Assembly (NCBI RefSeq): GCF_004138325.1 | Contig: NZ_SBLB01000001.1 | Coordinates: forward strand, 682,001 to 746,000 | DNA length: 64,000 nucleotides | Direction of reading: 5' to 3' | DNA from: Spirosoma sordidisoli | GTDB taxonomy: Bacteria; Bacteroidota; Bacteroidia; Cytophagales; Spirosomataceae | In this document: piece after piece, positions 26,014 to 35,273 of the stretch | Layout of the letters: every line of letters starts with the position of its first letter | Numbering within the stretch: position 1 is the first letter of the stretch | The notes under the pieces: generated by a model | The model's input: the letters and a program-made list of their open reading frames with translations, nothing else | Database searches by the model: none | Told to the model about the DNA's origin: nothing | Program-made: the position numbers and the translations under genes

Positions 26014-26085
26014 GATAGTGTAGTGAAGTGAAATCAGATGAAACCTGCCCGACAGATGTATGCCTGGATAAATGAAAATCGGCTT

Positions 26086-26295
26086 TTAGTCTCTGTTTTC
26101 AGGAGCGTTGTCTTTTCTGACTTTCACGCCACGTTTCAGGGCCCATTCTTCCGCTTTGGCCGTGGCAATGGCAATCGCTTTCGATTCATCATTACCATCG
26201 GCCAGCAGCGCGTTGGCAATATCAATGGCTTTGTTCCGGACCGGCGCCATGAAAAACTTCAGCGAGTCCGGGTACTCTTTTTTCGTATACGGCAT
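26086..26295 (-). CDS. Small YdaT-like stress-associated protein
   Basis: 69 residues, hydrophilic and mostly helical. The pattern YPDSLKFFMAPVRNKAIDIA, then NALLADGNDESKAIAIATAK and a Trp, matches a small family that includes Bacillus YdaT and is found across many phyla, often among general-stress genes. Function is unknown. It stands alone, 72 bases from the DUF421 gene, in the same direction. Confidence 0.7.
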   Translation of the reverse strand: MPYTKKEYPDSLKFFMAPVRNKAIDIANALLADGNDESKAIAIATAKAEEWALKRGVKVRKDNAPENRD

Positions 26296-26361
26296 AACGT
26301 TCAGCAGTTAGCAATCAGCTATGAGCAATAACCTCATCTGATGATAACTGTTTGGCGGCCG

Positions 26362-27750
26362 CTACATAGCCAGTTCCTGCGTGATGGTGCTACTGAGCCG
26401 GAGGAGCTCAATCTCCGCTGCTTTCGCGTTGAATTCTGCCTCTATCAGACGGGTCTGGGCATTGATGGCGTTGCGCTGCACATCGCGGAACTCCACAAAA
26501 GTAGAATTACCGATCCGGTACCGATCGTACGCGATATCGACGTTCTGATTAGCGAGCTGGTTATTCTGCACTTCCAGATTCAGCAGCCGGATGCTATTCT
26601 GATAGGTCTGGTACGTTTGGGCCAGGGCTGACTGCAGCTGCAGCCGCTGGTCAGCTTCCTGAGTCTGGGCAATAATGGTGTTCACCCGTGCATTCTGAAT
26701 CTGCCGCTTCAGGTTATATCCGTTGAAAATGGGAATGGTAGCCTGCACGTTGTAGGTAATAGCGCTGGTTCGGCCGGTTCGCACACCGAAGCCCCCCTGG
26801 TTGTCGATAAACTGATAGTTATAACCGGTTTGAGCGGTGATCAACGGCAGCTGCTGGGCGTTGGCCAGTCGAACGTTTACGTCGGCCAGCGTACGGTTCA
26901 GTACAGCCGCAGCCAGGAGCGGGTTGTTGGTAGTCAGCGATTGTTGCAATGGCGCCAGCTGCAGGTCACTACGGGCCACGATTGTATCCCGAACCGAAAA
27001 CTCGGTCAGCGGATCGCGCACCAGCAGGGTGTTCAGTACAATTTTAGCATTCCGCAAGGCCTGCTCCTGCGATATGAGCGCGGCACTATCCGTGTTGTAA
27101 TCGACCTGCGCACTCAGAAAGTCGACTTTGGAGCGAGTACCGACTTCGTAGTTGGCCCGTGCCAGCTCCAGTCGTTCGCGCGAGATATCCAGCGCCTGGG
27201 CAAACGCGATCAGCCGCTGTAACTGCCTGACCACATCGTAATAACCGGTGGCAATGCTGGCAATAGTCGCTTCCACGTTGGCCCGTGTATTTACCGTACT
27301 GATCTGGACCAGCTGCTGGAGCTGGGTGTAGGTTGCTGAGCGGGCGTAGCCATTAAAGACCACGTAGTTCAGGTTCACGCCCAGGTTTGAGGTTCGGTTA
27401 AAAATACCGGTAGCTCTGAGGGGAGGTCTGATACCATCCAGAAATGTTTGGCGGAGGCTCTGCAATCCACCGTTCGAGGTGGCGTTGCCGGTCAGCGTGG
27501 GCAGATAACCAGCGTTCCCTTTCGTATAATTGTTGCGGGCAATTTCTTCCTGCGACCGATTGATCTGTAGTTGATAATTCTGTCTGACAGCCTGCTCGAC
27601 GGCTTGCGGAAGCGTCAGAAGGTCACCAGGTTGCGGGATGGTTGCCACGGTTGGCGTTCGTAGCTGAGCGCGTTTAATGGCATTAGGGGCTTGTTGAGCA
27701 TTGGCCAGAATAGGTACGCAAACAAAAAATATCCAACTGCTGAGCTTCAT
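26362..27750 (-). CDS. TolC family outer-membrane efflux protein
   Basis: 462 residues from the ATG at 27750, where a signal peptide begins (KLSSWIFFVCVPILANAQ). Two homologous halves of long amphipathic helices with beta strands (LTLPQAVEQAVRQNYQLQIN; GYNLKRQIQNARVNTIIAQT) match the outer-membrane-channel TolC fold. It would form the trimeric exit duct for a tripartite pump or type I exporter. No inner-membrane pump or adaptor gene is adjacent. The codons before 27750 read as leader. A -7 box match lies 31 bases upstream. Confidence 0.9.
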   Translation of the reverse strand: MKLSSWIFFVCVPILANAQQAPNAIKRAQLRTPTVATIPQPGDLLTLPQAVEQAVRQNYQLQINRSQEEIARNNYTKGNAGYLPTLTGNATSNGGLQSLRQTFLDGIRPPLRATGIFNRTSNLGVNLNYVVFNGYARSATYTQLQQLVQISTVNTRANVEATIASIATGYYDVVRQLQRLIAFAQALDISRERLELARANYEVGTRSKVDFLSAQVDYNTDSAALISQEQALRNAKIVLNTLLVRDPLTEFSVRDTIVARSDLQLAPLQQSLTTNNPLLAAAVLNRTLADVNVRLANAQQLPLITAQTGYNYQFIDNQGGFGVRTGRTSAITYNVQATIPIFNGYNLKRQIQNARVNTIIAQTQEADQRLQLQSALAQTYQTYQNSIRLLNLEVQNNQLANQNVDIAYDRYRIGNSTFVEFRDVQRNAINAQTRLIEAEFNAKAAEIELLRLSSTITQELAM

Positions 27751-27780
27751 CGACTTGGTTTTAACAACGACACGAACGGT

Positions 27781-27788
27781 CAAAATTA
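27781..27788 (-). promoter_or_regulatory. Candidate -7 promoter box for the TolC gene
   Basis: TAATTTTG on the minus strand fits TAnnTTTG and lies 31 bases before the ATG at 27750, the same distance as in metK. No clear TTG -33 element is at the expected spacing, so this is a partial match. Confidence 0.35.
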
Positions 27789-27858
27789 CGAGAATATGCG
27801 ATTAGCCGTCGCACTCATTAACTTTCTATAAATTGCAAACTTTCCCAACCATCAAGGT

Positions 27859-29490
27859 ATGATTCGTATACTTCTACTTCTATTGGCTTTTACGGCCACT
27901 CTTTCGGCCTGTTCTACCCGAAAAAAAGCCGACTTACTCGTTACTAATGCCCGAATATACACCGCTGATTCCGCTTTTTCGACCGCCGATGCCTTCGTGG
28001 TCAAAGACGGCAAATTTCTGGCGGTGGGGCCGGCCAGCAGCCTGACCGATCAGTATGATGCCGACAGCACAGCCGATCTGGGCGGGGCGCCTGTATATCC
28101 GGGTTTTTATGATCCACACGCCCACTTTCTGGGACTGGGCCAGATGCTCGACCAGGCTGATCTGGTTGGCGCCGAATCCTATGATGAAGTTATTGACCGG
28201 CTGAAGACGTTTCAGCAAAAACACCCCGACGCTACCTGGATCATTGGCCGGGGCTGGGACCAGAACGACTGGGCTGACAAAGCGTTTCCAACCAAAGAAA
28301 AGCTGGATGCGGCTTTCCCCAATATACCCGTTGCCCTGACCCGGGTTGATGGGCACGCGCTGCTGGTCAACTCGAAGGCGCTGCGGTTAGGCCAGATCAC
28401 GGCCGGTACGCGGATGGCGGGCGGAGAAGTGGTACTGAAAAACGGAGAACCCATCGGCGTTCTGGTCGATAACGCCATGCAGATCATCCGCCGACTGGTG
28501 CCCCGCCCCGACGTAGCCGACAAAGCCCGGATGTTACAGGCCGCCGAAAAGGTGTGTGTGTCGTTGGGACTGACTACCGTTTCGGACGCGGGTATCAGCC
28601 CCGACGAGATTAACCTGATCGACAGCCTTCACAAAGCTGGCAAATTGAAAATACGCGACTACGCCATGGTCAGCCTGGGCGAGCCTAACCTGAACTATTT
28701 CCTGAAACGCGGGCCTTTCCAGACCGACCGGCTCACCGTCCGTTCGTTTAAACTGTATGCCGACGGCGCTCTGGGGTCGCGGGGGGCCTGTCTCCGCAAG
28801 CCGTATGCCGATCGACCCGAAACGGGCGGTTTTCTGTTGCTCAGCCCCGCCGAGCTGGAGCGCGTTACCAGACTGCTGTATGCATCGAACTTTCAGGCGA
28901 ATACCCACTGCATTGGCGACTCGGCCAATCACCTCATGCTCGACCTGTATGGCAAACTCCTGAAAACAACCAACAACCGGCGGTGGCGTATCGAGCATGC
29001 GCAGGTCGTTTCACCAGACGATTTCTGGAAATTTGGTCGGTACTCCATCATTCCGTCGGTACAGCCTACCCATGCGACCTCCGATATGTACTGGGCTCAG
29101 GATCGGCTCGGCCCGGTCCGGGTAAAAGGCGCCTATGCGTTCAAGGATCTGATGAAGCAGAACCAGATGATCACCTTCGGTAGTGATTTTCCGGTCGAGG
29201 CTGTCAACCCCCTCTTTGGCTTCCATTCGGCCGTAGCGCGGCAGGACGCCAAAAACTTCCCAAAAGCCGGTTACCAGATGGAAAATGCCGTTGATCGCCG
29301 GTCGGCTTTACTGGCTATGACGCGCTGGGCAGCCTACGCTAATTTTGAAGACCAGCTGCGCGGCAGCATCGCTCCTGGCAAACAAGCCGATTTTGTTGTG
29401 CTTGACCGCGATATCATGACGGCACCAAATACCCAGCTACGCGACACCAAAGTACGGCAAACCTGGATTGGCGGAGAGCGGGTTTATTGA
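27859..29490 (+). CDS. Amidohydrolase family lipoprotein (YtcJ-like)
   Basis: 543 residues. The signal peptide ends in the lipobox LSACS (Cys18), so it is probably an envelope lipoprotein. The amidohydrolase 3/YtcJ fold shows the metal-binding HAH (His87, His89) in FYDPHAHFLGLG, Lys in FKLYADGALGSRG, His in RIEHAQVVSP and Asp in ITFGSDFPVE. Members hydrolyse cyclic or acylated amines; substrate is unknown. Its stop lies one base from the stop of the convergent GreA-like gene. Confidence 0.9.
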   Translation: MIRILLLLLAFTATLSACSTRKKADLLVTNARIYTADSAFSTADAFVVKDGKFLAVGPASSLTDQYDADSTADLGGAPVYPGFYDPHAHFLGLGQMLDQADLVGAESYDEVIDRLKTFQQKHPDATWIIGRGWDQNDWADKAFPTKEKLDAAFPNIPVALTRVDGHALLVNSKALRLGQITAGTRMAGGEVVLKNGEPIGVLVDNAMQIIRRLVPRPDVADKARMLQAAEKVCVSLGLTTVSDAGISPDEINLIDSLHKAGKLKIRDYAMVSLGEPNLNYFLKRGPFQTDRLTVRSFKLYADGALGSRGACLRKPYADRPETGGFLLLSPAELERVTRLLYASNFQANTHCIGDSANHLMLDLYGKLLKTTNNRRWRIEHAQVVSPDDFWKFGRYSIIPSVQPTHATSDMYWAQDRLGPVRVKGAYAFKDLMKQNQMITFGSDFPVEAVNPLFGFHSAVARQDAKNFPKAGYQMENAVDRRSALLAMTRWAAYANFEDQLRGSIAPGKQADFVVLDRDIMTAPNTQLRDTKVRQTWIGGERVY

Positions 29491-29491
29491 C

Positions 29492-29974
29492 TCAGGCGAC
29501 TGACAAAATCTGGTAAGCCATCTTGTTAAACACCACCGTTTCGCTGACCTGATGCCCGGCCAATAGCGCTGCCACAGGTGAGGCCGGAGAAACGGCGAAG
29601 TAGTCAACATGCTCAAGCGTAAGCTTACCGGCGCTGACACTGATAAAAAAGCGCCCCCGGTTTGTCTCAACCAGACTACCCGGCTGAACTGTATCGTACT
29701 TTTTGTCGATGTTCAGCCGGGTCAGCTCGCCTTCCAGCTTGAGGGCTTCGGCCAGTAGCTGGGCATGCCGGTCGCGTTCGAGCTGGGCCATAGCCCGGCC
29801 GGTTTCGTACTTGTCGCCCGCACTACTTTTGGATTCACTGTTAGCCGACTCCTGAGCCGCTTCCATCGCCAGGCGAGCGGTATCGATGCGTTGTTGCACG
29901 TACTGCTGACAGCGGCTAAATAATTCTTTCTTGATCGTGAGTGGATCATCCATCGGCGATGGGGCTATCGGCAT
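29492..29974 (-). CDS. GreA/GreB-like transcription factor domain protein
   Basis: 160 residues (ATG at 29974; a second ATG at 29953 is equally possible). A helical, Gln/Glu/Ala-rich N-terminal half suggests a coiled-coil finger, and the C-terminal half (PGSLVETNRGRFFISVSAGK, then AVSPASPVAALLAGHQVSE) resembles the FKBP-like GreA C-domain with its conserved SPxS/P-x-A-x-x-L-x-G stretch. Such shortened proteins in Bacteroidetes are often mislabelled 3-oxoacyl-ACP synthase. Likely a regulator that binds the RNA polymerase secondary channel. It begins 10 bases after the GMC gene and may be cotranscribed with it. Confidence 0.72.
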   Translation of the reverse strand: MPIAPSPMDDPLTIKKELFSRCQQYVQQRIDTARLAMEAAQESANSESKSSAGDKYETGRAMAQLERDRHAQLLAEALKLEGELTRLNIDKKYDTVQPGSLVETNRGRFFISVSAGKLTLEHVDYFAVSPASPVAALLAGHQVSETVVFNKMAYQILSVA

Positions 29975-29983
29975 CTGAGTAAT

Positions 29984-31690
29984 TTATAGATTCTTACGTT
30001 TCATCTCCCCCACAGCATAGTTAACGGCGCGGGCGGTCAGGGCCATAAACGTAATAGATGGATTCTGCGAGCCCGTAGAGGCCATGGCGGCCCCGTCGGT
30101 TACAAACACATTCCGACAGCTGTGTATCTGGTTGTGGGCATTGAGTATGGATGTTTTCGGATCACGGCCCATGCGAGCCCCGCCCATCTCGTGAATATCG
30201 AGACCAGGGTTACGATGATCGTCGTAGGGTCGAATGTTTTTGCAGCCGGCCTTGTCGAGCATCTCGGCCCCCTGTACCAGAAAATCGTCCATCATTTTCG
30301 TATCGTTATCGGTATAGCCAATCGAGGTAACGAGCTGCGGAACGCCCCAGGCATCGGTCTGATCGGGACTTAGCCGAACGTGGTTTTCGAAGCGCGGTAC
30401 AGTTTCACCCTGCATCATCATAAACACGTGCCACGGCCCGGGTTGAGTTATTCTCTCCTTGAATTCTGCGCCAAACGTCTCAGCAGTTGGCTGTCCCTGC
30501 CCCCGGCTGGCGTTGAAAGCAACCATGTACCCACGCTGGAAGTCGGTTTCCTGTCGGTTTACATTCCGGAAGTTGGGCATGAACGCCGTGGTAGGGCGTC
30601 GACCGTAATAATAGCCATCCTCAAAGCCTTCGTAGTCGGCCAGAATATTGCCCCGGTAATTATGAAAAGCCACGTACCGGCCCAGCACGCCACTGTCGTT
30701 ACCCAAGCCATTGGGAAAACGGCGAGAGGTTGAATTGAGCAGAATCAGGTTGGTATTCAGACAGGCTGCATTCACAAATATGATCTGGGCGTAATACTCC
30801 GTCAGTTGTTTGGTCTGTGCATCGACTACCCGTACGCCCGTTGCTTTCTGCTTCACCTCATCGTAAATAATCGAGTGCACAACCGAATCGGGGCGGAGGG
30901 TCAGCTTTCCGGTTTTGGCAGCCCATGGCAGAGTCGACGAGTTTGACGAAAAATACCCGCCATAAGGACAGCCCCGATAACAGAGATGCCGGGCCTGACA
31001 CGGCGCCCGCCCCTGGTCATAGTGGATCTGTTGGGGCTCTGTCAGGTGGGCGCACCGGCCAATGATAACATGCCGGTCTTTATAGCTAGCCGCCACACGC
31101 TGCTGAATGTGTTTTTCCACACAGTTCAGCTCCCACGGCTTCAGAAACTCCCCATCGGGCAGGGTTTCGAGTCCGTCTTTGTTGCCGCTGATCCCCACGA
31201 ATCGCTCTACGTGACTATACCAGGGCGCTATGTCGGCGTACCGAATGGGCCAGTCGGCAGCTGCCCCGTCGCGGGCGTTGGCTTCAAAATCGAACCGGCT
31301 CCAGCGTTGCGTTTGCCGGGCCCAGATCAGCGATTTTCCACCTACCTGATACCCTCGTATCCAGTCGAAAGGCTTCTCCTGCTGATACGGGTGCTCGGCA
31401 TCCTTGACGAAAAACTGCTGGGTGGCTTCGTCCAGCGCATAACATTTGGTAGCGATGGGGTTAGCCTCGTCAAACGCCACCGGCATTCGGTTGCGGTGCG
31501 GGAAATCCCAGGGGTTGAGCGTAGCCGTCGGGTAATCCGTAATGTGCCGCACATCGCGGCCTCGCTCCAGCACCAGCGTCCGCAGCCCCTTCTCACACAG
31601 CTCTTTAGCCGCCCAGCCCCCACTGATTCCGGAACCGATGACGATAGCATCGTAGGTACGGGTGGCCCTGGTATCGCCGTAAGTCATCAT
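29984..31690 (-). CDS. GMC family FAD-dependent oxidoreductase
   Basis: 568 residues from the first of two ATGs (31690/31687). A TTG further up is less likely. The N-terminal dinucleotide motif is GSGISGGWAAKELCEKG. The GMC substrate domain has GGKSLIWARQTQRWS, ARHLCYRGCPYGGYFSS and, near the C-terminus, HEMGGARMG with NPSITFMALTARA carrying the catalytic His/Asn pair. It resembles glucose/gluconate dehydrogenase-type enzymes that often pair with a DUF1348/subunit 3 partner, but none is adjacent. No signal peptide is visible. Confidence 0.9.
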   Translation of the reverse strand: MMTYGDTRATRTYDAIVIGSGISGGWAAKELCEKGLRTLVLERGRDVRHITDYPTATLNPWDFPHRNRMPVAFDEANPIATKCYALDEATQQFFVKDAEHPYQQEKPFDWIRGYQVGGKSLIWARQTQRWSRFDFEANARDGAAADWPIRYADIAPWYSHVERFVGISGNKDGLETLPDGEFLKPWELNCVEKHIQQRVAASYKDRHVIIGRCAHLTEPQQIHYDQGRAPCQARHLCYRGCPYGGYFSSNSSTLPWAAKTGKLTLRPDSVVHSIIYDEVKQKATGVRVVDAQTKQLTEYYAQIIFVNAACLNTNLILLNSTSRRFPNGLGNDSGVLGRYVAFHNYRGNILADYEGFEDGYYYGRRPTTAFMPNFRNVNRQETDFQRGYMVAFNASRGQGQPTAETFGAEFKERITQPGPWHVFMMMQGETVPRFENHVRLSPDQTDAWGVPQLVTSIGYTDNDTKMMDDFLVQGAEMLDKAGCKNIRPYDDHRNPGLDIHEMGGARMGRDPKTSILNAHNQIHSCRNVFVTDGAAMASTGSQNPSITFMALTARAVNYAVGEMKRKNL

Positions 31691-31825
31691 AGTCCAATCT
31701 GATTTGAGCAACGATAATACATATTAATTCAGGCAAACTAAATCTGTCTACCATTTCAATAGATTTCTACAAACAACCGCCGTTGCTTTTGGCTTATTTA
31801 GGCAGGTACAACCAACAGCAACGTT

Positions 31826-32680
31826 ATGGAAGCTAAAATTCCCCCGCAGCATCAGAACACCCAACCCGGCATTGAGGCCGAGCTGGACCCGCAGCCGAAA
31901 ATAATCCGGCACCTCTACAAAGGCGCGAACAAACTTAAGGATAAAGTAGCACTCATCACCGGGGGCGACTCTGGCATTGGGCGAGCCGTAGCCGTCCATT
32001 TTGCCCGCGAAGGCGCCGATGTTGCCATCTCGTATATGACCCGTGAGGAAGAAGACGCTCAGAAAACCAAAGAACTGGTTGAGGCCGAAGGACGGCGTTG
32101 CGTGCTGCTGCCGGGGGATATCCGGCATGAGGACTACTGCACGCACATCGTTGAAGAAACCGTTGCGCAGCTGGGCAAGCTGAACATTCTGGTCAACAAT
32201 GCCGGGCTTCAGCTGGCCCACAAAACGCTGGAAGAAGCCCGCGACGAAGACCTGCTGGACACCTACGAAACCAACATCTACTCGTTTTTCCGGGTCACGA
32301 AAGCCGCCGTACCGCACCTGCACAAAGGCGACAGCATCATCAACACCACCTCGGTAACGGCCTACCAGGGGCGCGCCGATCTGCTGGAATACTCGTCGAC
32401 CAAAGGGGCGATCATGACGTTTACGCGGGCGCTGTCGAGCAACCTGATCAGCAAAGGTATCCGGGTCAATGGCGTAGCACCGGGTCCGATCTGGACCCCA
32501 CTCAACCCTTCGTCGGTAGAAGCCAAACAGATTCCTATGTTCGGGAAAGACGTGCCCATGAAGCGCCCTGGCCAACCCAGCGAGGTGGCCCCTGCTTACG
32601 TTTTTCTGGCTTCAGAAGACGCATCGTACATCACCGGCCAGGTACTTCATCCCAACGGTGGCACCATCATAAACGCATAG
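31826..32680 (+). CDS. SDR family oxidoreductase, copy 1
   Basis: 284 residues. An N-terminal tail of about 45 residues (QHQNTQPGIEAELDPQPK) precedes the Rossmann fold, as in YhxC/YdaD-type general-stress dehydrogenases. The NAD(P) motif is TGGDSGIGRA, followed by NNAG, and the catalytic Ser and Tyr-x-x-x-Lys are in NTTSVTAY and YSSTKGA. The C-terminus GQVLHPNGG is typical. Substrate unknown. The next gene, 69 bases downstream, is a clear paralogue. Confidence 0.92.
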   Translation: MEAKIPPQHQNTQPGIEAELDPQPKIIRHLYKGANKLKDKVALITGGDSGIGRAVAVHFAREGADVAISYMTREEEDAQKTKELVEAEGRRCVLLPGDIRHEDYCTHIVEETVAQLGKLNILVNNAGLQLAHKTLEEARDEDLLDTYETNIYSFFRVTKAAVPHLHKGDSIINTTSVTAYQGRADLLEYSSTKGAIMTFTRALSSNLISKGIRVNGVAPGPIWTPLNPSSVEAKQIPMFGKDVPMKRPGQPSEVAPAYVFLASEDASYITGQVLHPNGGTIINA

Positions 32681-32749
32681 ACCGACACGCCTTTCAGGCG
32701 CATGCCGTAAGTATAAGCCCAACACTGTAGACAGAAAATACGCTCCGTT

Positions 32750-33613
32750 ATGGAACAAATGGAAATTGACGCCAAGCCGCAGCACCAGGATGCGCAGCCT
32801 GGCCTGGAATACGAAATGGACCCGCAGCCGATATATATTCGGGACAACTACGAAGGTGCCGACAAACTCAGGGATAAGATTGCAGTCATCACCGGGGGCG
32901 ACTCTGGCATCGGGCGGGCCATAGCCGTTCACTATGCCCGCGAAGGCGCCGACCTGGCTCTCATCTACCACCCCCGCGAAGAGCAGGACGCTCAGAAGAC
33001 AAAATCGCTGGTTGAGGCCGAAGGGCGTCGATGCCTGCTGCTGGCGGGCGACCTGAAAAGTCTTTCTTTCATTCGGGAATCGGTTGGCAAAATCATCAGC
33101 ACCTATCATCACATCAATATACTGGTGAACAATGCAGCCAATCACGTAGAACAGCACGAGTTCACGGACATTTCGGACGAACAGATGCGGCAGACCTTCG
33201 AGCTGAATATACTGGCTATGTTCCGGCTCACTAAAAACGTACTCCCCTACATGGGCAGTTACGACTGCATCATCAACACCACCTCGGTGGTATCCTACCG
33301 GGGCAGCAAAGCTCTGATCGATTATGCCGCCACCAAGGGGGCAGTAACGGCCTTTACGCGGTCTTTGTCACAGAACCTGGTAGACCGTGGCATCCGGGTC
33401 AACGCCGTAGCCCCCGGCCCGATCTGGACCCCACTGATCGTAGCGACCAAATCGCCGGAAACGGTTGCTGAATTCGGTAAAGACACCCCCATGGAGCGGC
33501 CTGGCCAACCCGCCGAGCTGGCCCCGGCCTATGTGTTTCTGGCTTCGGAAGATGCGTCGTATTTTACAGGACAGGTCATTCATGTAAACGGGGGCGAAGT
33601 GATCAACTCGTAA
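32750..33613 (+). CDS. SDR family oxidoreductase, copy 2
   Basis: 287 residues with the same tail (AKPQHQDAQPGLEYEMDPQP), TGGDSGIGRA cofactor loop, Ser in NTTSVVSY and YAATKGA active site as the gene before it. Long stretches are identical (APGPIWTPL, AYVFLASEDASY), which marks a tandem duplication. It has NNAA where copy 1 has NNAG, and the middle helix region (residues 105-150) is divergent, so the two may differ in substrate. Cytoplasmic; probably stress-related by family. Confidence 0.92.
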   Translation: MEQMEIDAKPQHQDAQPGLEYEMDPQPIYIRDNYEGADKLRDKIAVITGGDSGIGRAIAVHYAREGADLALIYHPREEQDAQKTKSLVEAEGRRCLLLAGDLKSLSFIRESVGKIISTYHHINILVNNAANHVEQHEFTDISDEQMRQTFELNILAMFRLTKNVLPYMGSYDCIINTTSVVSYRGSKALIDYAATKGAVTAFTRSLSQNLVDRGIRVNAVAPGPIWTPLIVATKSPETVAEFGKDTPMERPGQPAELAPAYVFLASEDASYFTGQVIHVNGGEVINS

Positions 33614-33628
33614 GAAAAAATTGTACCT

Positions 33629-33693
33629 GACAGCCTCGGGTTCTTTGCCTGGTAACTACTATTTTTACTAGTCAAGGACAGCTCGAGGCTGTC
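33629..33693 (+). promoter_or_regulatory. Competing hairpins just upstream of the P450 start
   Basis: CGAGGCTGTC (33684-33693) can pair with GACAGCCTCG (33629-33638) across a 45-base loop or, through GCTGTC, with GACAGC (33678-33683) across 5 bases. It ends 10 bases before the ATG at 33704, so either fold would affect initiation. Regulation is inferred. Confidence 0.4.
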
Positions 33694-33703
33694 TGGTATC
33701 TGT

Positions 33704-35062
33704 ATGGAAGCACCTCCATTAACGACCCGTCCCGTACCGCTGCATCCGGGCGTACCGGGTTTGGGCAACACATTGGCCTTTCTTCGGGATCCGCTGGCTA
33801 TTCTGCGGACGCTGCAGCAGCGCTACGACCGAATCGTTCACCTCCGCATTGGGGGTCGCCATCAGTATCTGGTGCTGCGGCCCGAAGATGCCAAGCACGT
33901 TTTACAGGAGAACCACCGGAACTACGGCCGCTCGCCCGCGTTTCAGGTGTTGAAAATCTTTCTGGGAAACGGCCTGCTGACCAGCGAAGGCGATTTCTGG
34001 CGTCGGCAGCGTCGGCTGGCCCAACCAGCCTTTCACCGGCAAAAACTGGCGGCCCTGGCCCAGACGATGGTATCGGAAACAGCCAGTTGGCTAACTGAGC
34101 TCAACCAATCTAATCGTCATCAGCCCATTAATATATCGCAGGCCTTTATGGATGTTACCATGCGTATCGTCTGTAAAACCCTGTTTGGCTCGGATGTAGT
34201 TGGCCGGCTGGATGGCCTCTCAACAGCGCTCGATACGCTCAATTACCTGGCCAATGACCGGATGCTCTCACCCGTTCGATTTCCGATGCACTGGCCAACC
34301 CCCACGAACCTGCGCTTCAAACGGGCTGGCATTGTCGTCGACTCGTTTATATACGGGGTCATCAACCAGCGTACCCAGCTCGCTTCCAGCGACCGCGACG
34401 ACCTGCTGGATATGCTGCGACTGGCCGAAGATGAAGATACCGGCGAACGGATGTCCAGCCAGCAACTGCGCGATGAGTGCGTTACGCTGTTTGCCGCCGG
34501 GCACGAGACGACGGCTGTCTCTATGGCCTGGACCATGCATCTGCTCACGCAGCACCCCGACGTGACCGCCCGACTGCGGGATGAGGCTATACTGCATCTG
34601 GGAAGCGCCCCCCTCCCCCCGCCCGAGGCATTCAGAAGCATGACCTATACCATGCAGGTCATTCAGGAATCGATGCGGCTCTACCCACCGGCCTGGATTA
34701 TGAGTCGGCTGGCGCTGGCCGATGACCCTATCGGGCCCTATACCATTCCGGCGGGAGATACGGCTCTGGTTAGCCCTTACCTGTTGCATCGCGACCCGGT
34801 CAGCTGGCCCGATCCCGACCGGTTTGATCCCGATCGGTTTGCGCCCGGCTGGGATAAAGAACGCCATTCGTATGCTTACCTGCCCTTTGGCGGGGGCCCC
34901 AGGCTATGCATCGGTAACCAGTTTGCTTTACTGGAGATGCAGATACTACTGGGGATGCTCATGCGCGATTTTACCGTTCAGGCAGCCTCTGATCGACCCG
35001 TTATCACCCAACCGCTTATTACCCTGCGCCCCAAAAGACCTATTTATGTCAGGTTGTCCTGA
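33704..35062 (+). CDS. Cytochrome P450
   Basis: 452 residues, full length and soluble (no membrane anchor). The I-helix oxygen-activation motif is AGHETT (residues 265-270), the K-helix ExxR is ESMR (322-325), the PERF-like region is PDRFAP, and the haem loop FGGGPRLCIG holds the thiolate Cys402. The overall pattern is of the CYP102/CYP4-like group (HPDV, YPPAW). The substrate is unknown and no ferredoxin or reductase gene is nearby, so electron partners must be encoded elsewhere. It follows the two SDR genes in the same direction. Confidence 0.95.
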   Translation: MEAPPLTTRPVPLHPGVPGLGNTLAFLRDPLAILRTLQQRYDRIVHLRIGGRHQYLVLRPEDAKHVLQENHRNYGRSPAFQVLKIFLGNGLLTSEGDFWRRQRRLAQPAFHRQKLAALAQTMVSETASWLTELNQSNRHQPINISQAFMDVTMRIVCKTLFGSDVVGRLDGLSTALDTLNYLANDRMLSPVRFPMHWPTPTNLRFKRAGIVVDSFIYGVINQRTQLASSDRDDLLDMLRLAEDEDTGERMSSQQLRDECVTLFAAGHETTAVSMAWTMHLLTQHPDVTARLRDEAILHLGSAPLPPPEAFRSMTYTMQVIQESMRLYPPAWIMSRLALADDPIGPYTIPAGDTALVSPYLLHRDPVSWPDPDRFDPDRFAPGWDKERHSYAYLPFGGGPRLCIGNQFALLEMQILLGMLMRDFTVQAASDRPVITQPLITLRPKRPIYVRLS

Positions 35063-35273
35063 CAGGCAAATTATACTTTACGAAGAACTTTTGTAGGTGG
35101 GCGTTCCACGATAGATACTAAATGTTGATAGACAGCGATCTGTTGACAACATAGGCTGTGGAGTCGTGAAACAGGATTGCATCTTTTGTAGTAGGTATTG
35201 ACTTTGTAGTCAGTATACCCAAACTTAGATAGTCCATTGCTGTTCTGATTTATTCACCTTTAAACGCGACACA
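35063..35273. other. Non-coding gap before hpf
   Basis: 211 bases without a credible reading frame. It presumably holds the hpf promoter, but I find no exact TAnnTTTG box; TGACTTTG near 35209 is the closest. Nothing else is recognisable. Confidence 0.35.

Noticed and set aside
31748-32575. 275-codon minus frame opposite the first SDR gene
   Set aside because: The plus-strand SDR has full cofactor and catalytic motifs; a similar minus frame occurs opposite the second copy because the genes are duplicates.
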